From: Mesostigma viride
Taxonomy: Eukaryota > Streptophyta > Mesostigmatophyceae > Mesostigmatales > Mesostigmataceae
Reading direction: 5' to 3'
Length of the DNA: 64,000 nucleotides
NCBI GenBank assembly: GCA_009746045.1
Contig: RPFO01000068.1
Location: 1-64,000, forward strand
Part shown: positions 30,701 through 40,592 of the stretch, piece after piece
Layout: every line of letters begins with the position of its first letter
Position numbering within the stretch: position 1 is the first letter of the stretch
The notes under the pieces: model-generated
Told to the model about the DNA's origin: nothing
Database searches by the model: none
What the model saw: only the letters and a program-made list of their open reading frames with translations
Translations under genes and position numbers: made by a program

Positions 30701-33700
30701 CACCCGCGCCGCCCGCCCGCCCGCCCGCCCGCCGCCGCCCGCCCGCCCGCCCGCCCGCCCGCCCGCCCGCCCGCCCACCCACCCACCCACCCACCCACCC
30801 ACCCACCCACCCACCCACCCACCCACCCACCCACCCACCCACCCACCCACCCACCCACCCACCCACCCACCCACCCACCCACCCACCCACCCACCCACCC
30901 ACCCACCCACCCACCCACCCACCCACCCACCCGCCCGCCTGGCATTCCACGTACCCAGAGCCCTCCCCTGTCATATTACTGGCTGACATGTCGGCGGTTC
31001 CAAATTCCGGCGGTTCCGATTGCCGGCGGTTCCAAAGGCTAGGCAGGCACTCAAATTTTCCTCTGGCCACGGTGAACTGGCTGTGGCACTAGGAACAAGT
31101 TGCGACCGCCATACCATGTGTACCATTCCCAGCCTGTGGTCTTCCAATCGTGTCTTCACGTGTGGCTCATCTGCTTGCTCGAATCATCGATCGTTCCCTG
31201 TTCATTGTTCATTGTCCGTTGAGCGGCTCTGAGACGGGTCTCTCTACTAAGTTTGATATCGTGTGTTTGATGTATATGTTTGGTCTGTGTCTGATAGGTT
31301 TGGTTGCAAGTGTTTGTTTAGATGTGTGTGATCCTCCTTGGGTGCCCCCTCTCTCCCCCGACCCCCTCACCCCCCCCCACACACACACCAAATCCCCCCC
31401 CCCTCGCACGTGCACACTGCCACCGGTCAAACACCAACGCGTCCACACCACCGCAGATGAAGATCCTGCGCGACGACCTGGAGCTGCGCCGCAAGCAGGA
31501 GGTGCACGAGATCGAGGAGCGCAAGAACACGCACATCAATGAGCTGATGAAGAAGCACGAGAAGGCGTTTGCCGAGATCAAGAACTACTACAACGACATC
31601 ACGCACAACAACCTGGACCTGATCAAGGCGCTCAAGGAGGACGTGGCCGAGATGAAGAAGAAGGAGGTGGCCAACGAGAAGCTCATGTTCGAGATCGCGC
31701 AGGAGAACAAGCGGCTGTCCGAGCCGCTTACTAAGGCGCTCAAGGAGGTCGAGAGCCTGCGCGCGCAGCTGGCTAACTACGAAAAGGTGAGGGGCCTTGT
31801 CTCTTCTTTTATCAAGGTTTTGCCCGCCAACTGCGAAAGGCGAGATATTTGTTTTCTTAATGAGTTAGAACGTGGAAACGTTTGTGCGCAGATTGCCAAC
31901 TCACCTACTAAGCGTAGGTGAGGAAGTAAGCGTAGGTCAGGAAGTTGTTCTCCTTCTGTCAACACGCAGCTCGACAACTACCTAGAAATAAGGGGCTTTT
32001 CTTTTTCATGCCAATTAAAAAAAAACAAGGGGCACGGCTCGCTTCTTTGTGACGTTCCTGGTCGATTCCCCTTACAGGCTTCATGTGCGATGTGTGATCT
32101 TCCCCCCTCGTCCCCCCCCCGCAGGACAAAATGTCTCTGGCACAGACCAAGGCGCGGCTGCTGGAGGCGGAGCGCCAGCTGAAGAACCTCGAGTGGGAGC
32201 ATGAGGTGACCAGCCAGCGTGCGTCGCAAGTGCAGGCCGAGCGTGACGAGCTGTACGCCAAGTACGAGGCCAGCATATACGACGTGCAGCAGAAGAGCGG
32301 GCTCAAGTCCCTCCTCCTCGAGAAGAAGGTGGAGATGCTGGGGGAGCAGCTGGAGAAGAAGGAGGCCCAGCTGGGGGAGGTGCTGGCGGCGGCGCACCTG
32401 GATCCGGCGGTGCAGGCGAGCGTGGCGGCCAAGCTGGACGACGTGCTGGACGCGAAGAACGCGCTCATCAAGGCGCTCCAGTACGACATCGCCAAGGTCT
32501 CCAAGGTGAGCATGGATATGAGTGTTCGTGTGTCCATCGCGAGGTCTCCAAGGTGAGCGTTTGGTCAAGTGGGTGGTGGTTTGGGCAGAAGAAAAACAAA
32601 GGGTGCCCAAGGTGAGGGCGTGCGATTGGGTGGCGCCCGTGGGTGGTGGTACTTAAATGGGGCAGAGAAAAAAGGAAGGGAAGGCTTTCCAAGGTGAGTG
32701 TGTTCGCCGCGTGGTGGACAGAGCTAGAGATAACCATGTCCCATGTCCAAGGTGTATGGCCGCCCAGGTCTTCAAAGTGAGCGTTGGCAATGGGGTGGTG
32801 CCGTCTGGTGTTGGTGATGGGCAATGAGCAAGAAAAAATGAGGTGAGCGTTCGCGTGCGTTGTGGCTGTGGTGAGGTATTCAAGGGTGGTGTGGTGTGGT
32901 CACTATAGTATACTGTGTGGTGTGGTGGGGTGGGGTGGGGTGCGTTGTGGCTGTGGTGAGGTATTCAAGGGTGGTGTGGTGTGGTCACTATAGTATACTG
33001 TGTGGTGTGGTGTGGTGGGGTGGGGTGCGTTGTGGCTGTGGTGAGGTATTCAAGGGTGGTGTGGTGTGGTCACTATAGTATACTGTGTGGTGTGGTGTGG
33101 TGGGGTGGGGTGCGTTGTGGCTGTGGTGAGGTATTCAAGGGTGGTGTGGTGTGGTCACTATAGTATACTGTGTGGTGTGGTGTGGTGGGGTGGGGTGCGT
33201 TGTGGCTGTGGTGAGGTATTCAAGGGTGGTGTGGTGTGGTCACTATAGTATACTGTGTGGTGTGGTGTGGTGGGGTGGGGTGCGTTGTGGCTGTGGTGAG
33301 GTATTCAAGGTGGGCAGGGTGGCCGTGGGCTTTGGATGGTGGCGGTGGGCAGGAGAAGAAGACCGGATGCCCAACGGTGTATGGCCTTGTGGGTCGAGGA
33401 TAGCCAAGGTGGCGAAGGTGAGCCGCGTGGCCAGGTGACGGGCAGAAGTACAGAAAAAGGTTTCCAAGGTGAGTGTGGGCCACGACCTCGGCGTGGGATG
33501 TACTAGGAGAATGGCTGGTCGGTGTTCCCCAAGGACATGGCAGCTTGCTCATCATAGCTGCTCAGTAGCCGCTGGGTACATGAAAGGAAAGGTTTTGCCA
33601 TATGTGTAGTCCGCTGGGTTCCCAAACCCTTCCCTCAAATGATGGTGTAACTAACTGCCATTCGATACAAAGCAGGCACTGTATTGCACGTATCAGGTTG

Positions 33701-33998
33701 TCTCCTTGGTATCAGCACGTGTTCCTGTGCTAGCTCCCAAAACATTTTCCCACTCCAACCTCCTTTGAGGGGGTACCTTGCCAAGTGGTAGCATGTGTTC
33801 CCCGCTAACGCCCTTGCCTAAGACTCCATGTGCGTGTGTGTCCCCGCGTCCCCCCCTTTTCCCCAGGCGCACAACGACCTCATCCGCGTGTACGAGAACA
33901 AGCTGGCCGAGTTCGGTGTCCCGGTGGAGGAGCTCGGCTTCCGCCCGCTGCTCACCAATGCGACCACGGGGCCCGCGGGGCTGGTCGTCGGCGCGTGA
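26894..33998 (+). CDS. DRC4: Dynein regulatory complex subunit 4 (GAS8/PF2), 7 exons, 472 aa
   Basis: Exons: 26894-27061, 27275-27522, 29636-29714, 30454-30534, 31457-31786, 32125-32505, 33867-33998. All introns are GT-AG and phases close to 472 residues plus stop, the size of Chlamydomonas PF2. The N-terminus is Lys/Pro-rich ([17 protein letters not shown]). Nearly all the rest is coiled coil. Exons 5-7 carry the GAS8 domain with conserved blocks such as [31 protein letters not shown] and the terminal [15 protein letters not shown]. The protein is part of the nexin link between outer doublet microtubules and is needed for regulated dynein motility, so this organism builds motile cilia. Introns 2, 4 and 6 contain long tandem repeats and several junctions have degraded copies nearby. 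Confidence 0.93.
27583..27776 (+). repeat. (CA)n / (CACCCA)n microsatellite in DRC4 intron 2
   Basis: About 190 bases of CACACCCA units grading into pure (CA)n. A pyrimidine-rich stretch (about 27,850-28,480) follows with no gene in it. Confidence 0.9.
28860..29200 (-). mobile_element. Repeat fragment in DRC4 intron 2
   Basis: On the minus strand the segment AATGGCTTCCCTGGTC and about 60 surrounding bases are related to 26,285-26,345. Both translate to a short WLPWS-NAP block, suggesting remnants of one transposon-derived coding region. Ends are not resolved. Confidence 0.35.
30593..30943 (+). repeat. (CCCA)n and (CCCG)n microsatellite in DRC4 intron 4
   Basis: A 350-base run of CCCA units with an internal block of CCCG (about 30,706-30,775). 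Frames stay open only because of the repeat; they are not genes. Confidence 0.92.
32870..33310 (+). repeat. 85-bp minisatellite in DRC4 intron 6
   Basis: About five near-identical 85-bp units with the shared phrase GTGAGGTATTCAAGGGTGG and a GT-rich tail. The phrase resembles the exon 6 donor edge (AGGTCTCCAAGGTGAG), several isolated copies of which lie on both sides of the array. Confidence 0.85.
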
Positions 33999-34912
33999 GG
34001 GATGTGCGCGTGAGGCGGGGGCGCAGTAGGGGTGGGCGCGTGACGCATAGGCGCGTGAGGGGTGCGCGCACGCTTGGTGCAGGTTCTAGCCTTCGCAAAA
34101 GCGACCCATACCCAAAAGGGGTCGGATTCCATGATTCTGTTCGGCATAATTCTGTTCCGCGTTCCATGGGCCGGTGGCGTTCTGCCCACCGAGGGATGGG
34201 CATTCACCCACTGTGGGCATGGACGTTTGCAAACCATTTTGTTGCTTGGGTGCTGGCATTCCCTGCGTGCGAGTGAGACAAATGTGGACAGCAAGCCGAG
34301 GACAACGACATTGACATATCCTGTATATTTTTTCCACATTGTCTGCCCTGGAGGCAGCAGAAGATGTCAGCCTGCAGGGTGTTTTATATTTATGTGACAT
34401 CAGCTCTCGCTAATAACGTCAGGTGTTTTATTTTTATAGGTTAGGAAAACAGCTCATATGAGACAACTTATTTATGCAATTTTTCAATATGAGAAAGGCT
34501 AGCCCTGTGTTAACTGATACTACAGAGTAGTGTCTACTTACGTACTTGCAGTAATTTAACTTAATATGGATCGATTGCTCGCTGAACTTTCCATCTTTGC
34601 ACTACACATTGCATGCTTGAGCTAACGAGCTTGGTATTAAGTGAGACAACTATGTCTGGACGCATGGCGATCCAACGCCATGGAAGAACTAGGGTAGTTG
34701 TGGTGATGGTTGTTAGTGGTGGTGGCACCCAATTAGGCCACGGAGGCACCTGTTTAGCGTAAAGAAATTATTAAATGTTTGATCTGCAATGTAGAGTACA
34801 GATGGAAGGCGGGGATATGAAGATGGCTCTCCAATACTCGTTCAACTAATACGGGCAGTCTCTACGCTTAGTGGTGGCTAACTGCCAGAAACGCTCTCCC
34901 TGGTTCATCGCG
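33999..34912. other. Convergent intergenic region with a Penelope-like scrap
   Basis: It separates the 3' ends of DRC4 and the sialyltransferase-like gene. About 34,640-34,710 resembles 16,520-16,590, the segment next to the Penelope-like reverse transcriptase fragment (shared phrase GACGCATGGCGATCCA). No gene is seen. Confidence 0.45.
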
Positions 34913-37900
34913 TTAGGTGATTATTTGTAGGTCGTATTTCTGGCTCAGAAGCTTGAAGACCTCCATCGCCAGGTCAAAACTGTGCACGCCGGTGAACCCT
35001 TGCACGTCATCAAAGTAATGATAACGATAACTCCGTCGTTTACTGACCAGAGCAGACAAAACAGATGCGTAAAGGGCACAGTGGAGACATGTATAAGTAA
35101 CAATGTAGAACCCCAACAGGCTGGCTGGTCATCTCTGCATCCTCCTGTGAGTACCCAAGCAGAGCCATGGGTTGCTACCGGGGCCAGCAGTTTGCTTGCC
35201 GCAAGTTGGGTGCTGAGGAACCACCATCTCTGCATTCTACATAGTCCCCTTTGCCTGCCATTCCATGACTTGGCCTGCCAGCAGCGCTGCAGAGCCCCTT
35301 CCTACTGGCAAAGCTACGGATCCCTTGGGAAGAATAAGATATCCTTTCAGTCGAAGAATAAGATATCCTTTAAGTCGAGGTGATCGTCCTAGCGCAGCAG
35401 GAGCGCGAGATCATTCATTAGATTGATTAGCGCAGCAGGCTGGAGGTGATACAAAAGAAACTAGAGTAGTCCTAAAGGGCTGAAGTGCCAGAAGGCTGTA
35501 CTGTAGGTACTACATGGACATGAACTAGTGACGGATGATAGCTCCGATGCAACAGTGCATACAGATTACAAGTAAAGCATGATGCGGTAGATAAGGCTAT
35601 GGATATGCCGAAATTCTACCGGCGCTTACCTGGTGTAGGCATAGGCATCAAATCTGTACATCAAACAGCTAGCTGCGCGTGCTGGTATGTTACAGTACCT
35701 ATAGCCACCTCCCCCCCCTCACCTAGCGTAAGCATAGGCATCAAAGCTGTACATCAAACAGCTAGCAAGTATGGAATAGTACACATAGTCACCTCTACCC
35801 TCCTCACCTGGTGTAAGCGTCGAAGCCATAAAGGTCCACCCGGTCGCACACCTGCAGGGAGAAGATGGTGGCGAAGTACCCGCTCATCGGCTTCCGGTTG
35901 TACTTCTTCTCGCCGTGGCCCTCCTGCTCCAGCAGGTACTTGACCTGCACCCACAGCCGGTGCGCCCGGTTGGCAAACACCGGGTTGAGCAGCAGCGGCT
36001 TGGCCTGGGGGACGTGCCGGAGGAGCGGCTGTGCAAAGGCAGGGACCAGCATGGGCAACGGTGGGCAAGGAAAGGCAAGTGTGGGCAAGCGTGGGCAAGG
36101 GCGGCGCGCAGCCAGTTGTTAGCAGCAAGCATCTACCAGAGCCACGGAGCACATGGGCGCGTGTGGACAACCGCAGACAACCGAAGGGGCAATCACAGGG
36201 GCGAGTGTGGACAAGCAAAGGGAAAAACAAAGGGAAGGGACAAGCCAGGGGACAATCAAGGACCCACATTTGACCGCCAAGCCCGCGAGCCCTCACCTGG
36301 CACAGGTGGTACCGCGTTGGCCGGCCTGACGTCTCGAACACCACCAGGTGCGACCCCTCGTTGCCAGGTGTCACGCGCCAGCGCAGCTTGCCCGCGATGA
36401 GGGACTTTATGTTGTGGCTGTTGACCACGTTGAAGGTGGTGCGGCGGCCCACGTACTGCTCGTAGCCGCGCACGGGCGCCATGTTGAGCCGGATGACCGC
36501 GTCGTGGGAGTCAATGTCCTGAAAGGGGTGGGGGGGGGGGGGACGCAGGGATGGGTGGTTGGGAAGGGTGAGGAAGGTTGAAAGCTGGTTGACACAGGAA
36601 TGTGTGGAGCGGCAGGTTACTTCGTGGTCCACAAGGAGGGAAGGAGAGAGCCCTGATGAGGGGGACCAACAAATAGTGCGAGTCAATGTCCCAAGGGGGG
36701 GAGGACAAGGGGGCAAAAGGGGGGCAGAGGGGGGGAAGTCCACTCACCCACCCACCCACCCACCTGCCCGTTCTGCTTGAGCAGCAACACGCCCGAGTTG
36801 CCCACCACCGCGCAGCTCTCAAAGTGGAAGCGCGGCTCGTTGAGGGGCAGCAGCTCGAACAGACCCTTGGGGAAGTTGTAGATGAGCGTGTTGTTGCCGT
36901 CCCAGTAGCTCAGCCAGTGGCGCACCACATCGTGGCCCAGCGTCGCGTTGTGCGTGATGAACTGGGCCGGGGGGCAACGTGTGCGTGATGAACACGGGGG
37001 CATGGGGCAGTGACCCTTGATTGTAAGGCCATGCCAAAACGAGGCGAAAGAGGGGGGGGATACATAAATGTGCACTCGTGGCCCAACGTGGCATTGTGCG
37101 ATTCACAGGGGAGGAAAAGGGGCCTCCGGCGGTGAACACTTTTCATAAAGCAATGGCATGAAGTGAGAGATAAGAGGGGTGGGGTCGGGGGAATCCAATC
37201 ACCAGTCGTGGCAGAGAGTCGCGTCGTGGGATGCATGGTGTGATACATGGGGGGTCAGAGGATGTGTGCGGAGAGGGGGGCTGTTGACTTATGGGGTGTC
37301 AGAGGATGTGGGCGGAGAGGGGGGCTGTTGTCTTATGGGCTGTCAGAGGATGTGTGCGGAGAGGGGGGCTGTTGTCTTATGGGGTGTGAGAGGATGTGTG
37401 CGGAGAGGGGGGCTGTTGTCTTATGGGGTGTGAGAGGATGTGTGCGGAGAGGGGGCTGGTGTCTTATGGGCTGTCAGAGGATGTGTGCGGAGAGGGGGGC
37501 TGTTGTCTTATGGGGTGTCAGAGGATGTGTGCGGAGAGGGGGGCTGTTGTCTTATGGGGTGTGAGAGGATGTGTGCGGAGAGGGGGGCTGTTGTCTTATG
37601 GGGTGTGAGAGGATGTGTGCGGAGAGGGGGGCTGTTGTCTTATGGGGTGTCAGAGGATGTGTGCGGAGAGGGGGGCTGTTGTCTTATGGGGTGTGAGAGG
37701 ATGTGTGCGGAGAGGGGGGCTGTTGTCTTATGGGGTGTCAGAGGATGTGTGCGGAGAGGGGGGCTGTTGTCTTATGGGGGGTCAGAGGATGTGTGCGGAG
37801 AGGGGGGCTGTTGTCTTATGGGGGGTCAGAGGATGTGTGCGGAGAGGGGGGCTGTTGTCTTATGGGGTGTCAGAGGATGTGTGCGGAGAGGGGGGCTGTT

Positions 37901-39372
37901 ATCTTACTAGAAAAGCCAGCGGTGAGGGGTGAGGGGGGCGGGAGGTGCAAACAAACATATTTCTGGCCTGCGCTGGTTGTCTCCTTGATATCCGGACAAC
38001 GGTTATGAATGGCATGCCGCTTCAAGAGCGAGGGGGTGCCTGCCGGTGCCCATGTGCCCGTTCACTGCGAAGTCTGTGGACTCACTATACCGTCAATGCG
38101 TTCCCAGTGAGGCATGGCCATGTACAGTTTACTCAAACCTGTTGGTTTTTCCGGCACTCAAGTGCCTGCGCCTTCACAAAGTCTGCCAGTGCGTCACTCT
38201 GATCTCTCCCAGTTTTGCCCCCCTCTCGCCCTACCTGCACCTTGTGCGTGCGTGACCAGCGGCGTGTGGGCTCATCTTGAAATGTCCACAGTTTGTCGAC
38301 TACAATGCAATCTGCCCACGCGTTCACTACAAGCCATCATCTCTCCCCGCCCCACCTGTCGCTTGTGCGTCACCAGCGGCGTGTGCTCCGTCATGCGCTT
38401 GACGTTATCCAGCACGTCCCACGACGCGCCGTTCTCCGGCCGCGACCTCGGCCCCACCGCCGCACCGCCACCCCCCGCTGCCCCGCCATGCTTGCCGTGC
38501 CTGGCCCCCGCCGCCGCCCTGGCCGCAATGACTGCTAATTCTTGCAACCGTGCGCTCTCCTCACTGTCATCATCACCCTCCCAGTAGTCGGGTCCGTGCA
38601 CGCCGTCGTCCTCCCCCTCGTCGCCCTCCCAGCTCCCGTCCAGCGTCTCCGTGGTGATCCTGTCACTGTCTTCATCGGGACTGTCACTAGTGGCGATAGA
38701 ACCGTTTATGCTTGCAGCCGCGGTCGCACTCGCAGGCGTGCTGGCAGCGGGCGCCGGGGTGCTGTGCCCGGAGCCTTTTCCCGCTTGCCTGCGGCTGCTG
38801 CCCTCGGACCCACGGGAGCTTCCGCGTTTTTTACTGCTGCCGCCACGGTCGTGGCTGCCAGCTCGCGATGAGCTGCCTCTCCTGTCACCGGACGAGCTGT
38901 CCTTGCCGTCCTTGTCGTTGTCGCCACCCTGGGACGTCCGCCTGGCGGTCACGTGGGAGGAGCGCGCGTGCAGGAACCCGTCGTGGCCGGCGTCCTTGGC
39001 GGAGAGGGGGAGCGACTTGGAGGAGCCGTGGCCCACGAAGATGACGCGCAGCTGATGAGACAGGGGGAAGCGGAGGATCGACCGGCGGCGGTCGTGTCAG
39101 CGCGGACGTTGTGCACGGACGGCAGGTGCGTGAAAAGTTAAAGCCAAGGAGGTACACAATGGAAGGGGAGTGACGCCTGGGGGAAAACTTGGAGATGACA
39201 TTCGCAGCAAAGGTGCTTAAATTGGCATTGAAACTTGACTAGGAGGCGGATTAACAGTCTGGACGCGAGTGAGAGCACTAATCTGCTTTTTTTTTTTCCA
39301 TGTTTGCCAACGAGACCTTACCACAACGAAAACGAGCAACGTAGCGAAGACTACCCGCGCTGGTGAGACCAT
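34913..39372 (-). CDS. GT29 sialyltransferase-like glycosyltransferase, 6 exons, about 497 aa
   Basis: Exons (minus): 39372-39322, 39051-38356, 36961-36764, 36518-36297, 36004-35808, 35042-34913; phases close exactly. Exons 1-2 join to a single hydrophobic segment ([19 protein letters not shown]), a type II Golgi anchor, followed by a 200-residue Ser/Gly-rich acidic stem. Sialylmotif L spans exons 3 and 4 ([42 protein letters not shown]). Motif S is in exon 5 ([19 protein letters not shown], then LYGFD). Motif III (YHYFD) and motif VS (HSFDLAMEV, with the catalytic His and Glu) are in exon 6. All four motifs are present, so the enzyme looks functional. Green algae and plants carry GT29 proteins that may transfer KDO-like or other acidic sugars and not sialic acid; the substrate cannot be decided here. 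An alternative ATG lies 17 codons upstream (39423). Confidence 0.87.
37238..37905 (+). repeat. 44-bp minisatellite in intron 2 of the GT29 gene
   Basis: About 15 head-to-tail units built on GAGGATGTGTGCGGAGAGG and a TTGTCTTATGGGG end, with CAG/GAG variation. The array lies upstream of exon 3, directly beyond three degraded copies of the exon 3 start. Confidence 0.9.
37960..37992 (-). mobile_element. 33-bp LINE boundary fragment
   Basis: Contains GGCCTGCGCTGGTTGTCTCC, identical or nearly so to the end of the repeat at 22,580-22,611. A similar scrap lies at 46,487-46,512 in the aminopeptidase intron 8-9 region. Confidence 0.5.
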
Positions 39373-40592
39373 GGAACATCGAGAAGCACCGCTCAGTTCA
39401 TCCCAGCTTCGTGACCCTAGCATTAGACAGCCCAGGTGACGCAGTTATAGCAGAAGTAGGCATCCTAACTACGAGCCTCCAGGGATCAAAAGTCCTGTCC
39501 ATCAAAATGGCCTCTGCTGCCCCTTCGTTTTGCTCCATAATTTAATGAAAGCATGCCTGCAGGAATAGACGTTCGGCCAATCGAAGTGGAAGGACCGTCG
39601 TCCAGTATTCCGAGCTGTAGGTAATTGCTTCGGTGTGCGAGACCATCAACGTATTAAGGGCACAACCACACATTCCCGCGCGTTTGGCAATGAATGATTT
39701 GCTCCCAAGGTTTCAACTTCATTGCTCAGCGCACTTTAAGGCATGGCAAGAGACTGCAGGACGTTTGTAGTCACTTCGTCTTAGGAAAGCCTGTAAAAAT
39801 ATATATATATTCTTTCCCACGCGGAGCCAAAGGAAGCAACTCGTGACCGCTTTTTTCAGCTATGGTGGCTGTAGTGACCGCTGGCAGAATTATGACTCTG
39901 TTTTTTACTACAGGCAGAGACGGTAGTAGCGCCTAATCGTTATCTTACAATTCTTTATGGACAACGACCACCGTCAAATTCATTCGCGCTTTTATTAAGT
40001 TCCATTCGCCGCCAGACGCCCAGACAAGCCAGAAAAGGTGAAACTTGGGGCATCAAACGAACGTTCCAAGTCGCCGCGCCGGCGCGGAGGCCTGGACGGA
40101 CTTCAACATGGGCCAAACCGCAAAACTCCGTCGATCCACTCACCACTGGTGAGTGGTGACCACTGACCAGCCCGAATCTGTCTGTGGACGTCTTGTCACC
40201 TGCGGGCTGCGACGCTCGACCTCGCCCATCATCTCCCATCATGAGATCAAACTACAGGCACGGCGACGGGCTCGAGAAGCTCGACCCATCCAGGCTGGCT
40301 GATATTGCAGGATTTTTTATGGGACTGGTTGAAAGAGTCCTGTCCGGAAGGCAGGAATGCATGTTGCTGGCCACGAGGGTTGACACTTGACAGCCGTCAT
40401 CCTGCGGTGGTGTCATTGTCAAGATAAAGACAATGTTGAGATTTGCAAGGAGACAAAGCCCGCTGGTACTCTGCCCGTGTTTTCGATTTTTCTGGACCGT
40501 GCAATGCATGCTTACCTGTATATGCGGTCCGAGTAAGGGATACATAATCCAATTCTTACGCATAGACTGTTCGGATAAGGGAGTCGCATGTG
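39373..40592. other. Divergent intergenic region between GT29 and helicase genes
   Basis: 1.2 kb with no convincing gene. It contains an (AT)n run near 39,800 (AAAAATATATATATATTC). Both flanking genes start here in opposite directions, so their promoters should share it. Confidence 0.4.

Noticed and set aside
27501..31092. Long frames rich in Thr/His/Pro or Val/Gly/Trp in DRC4 introns
   Set aside because: They are translations of (CA)n and (CCCA)n microsatellites between well-supported exons.
38885..39157. Separate small gene upstream of the GT29 stem exon
   Set aside because: The frame is a shadow. Joining the 51-bp anchor exon directly to 39051 gives one continuous hydrophobic segment in phase.
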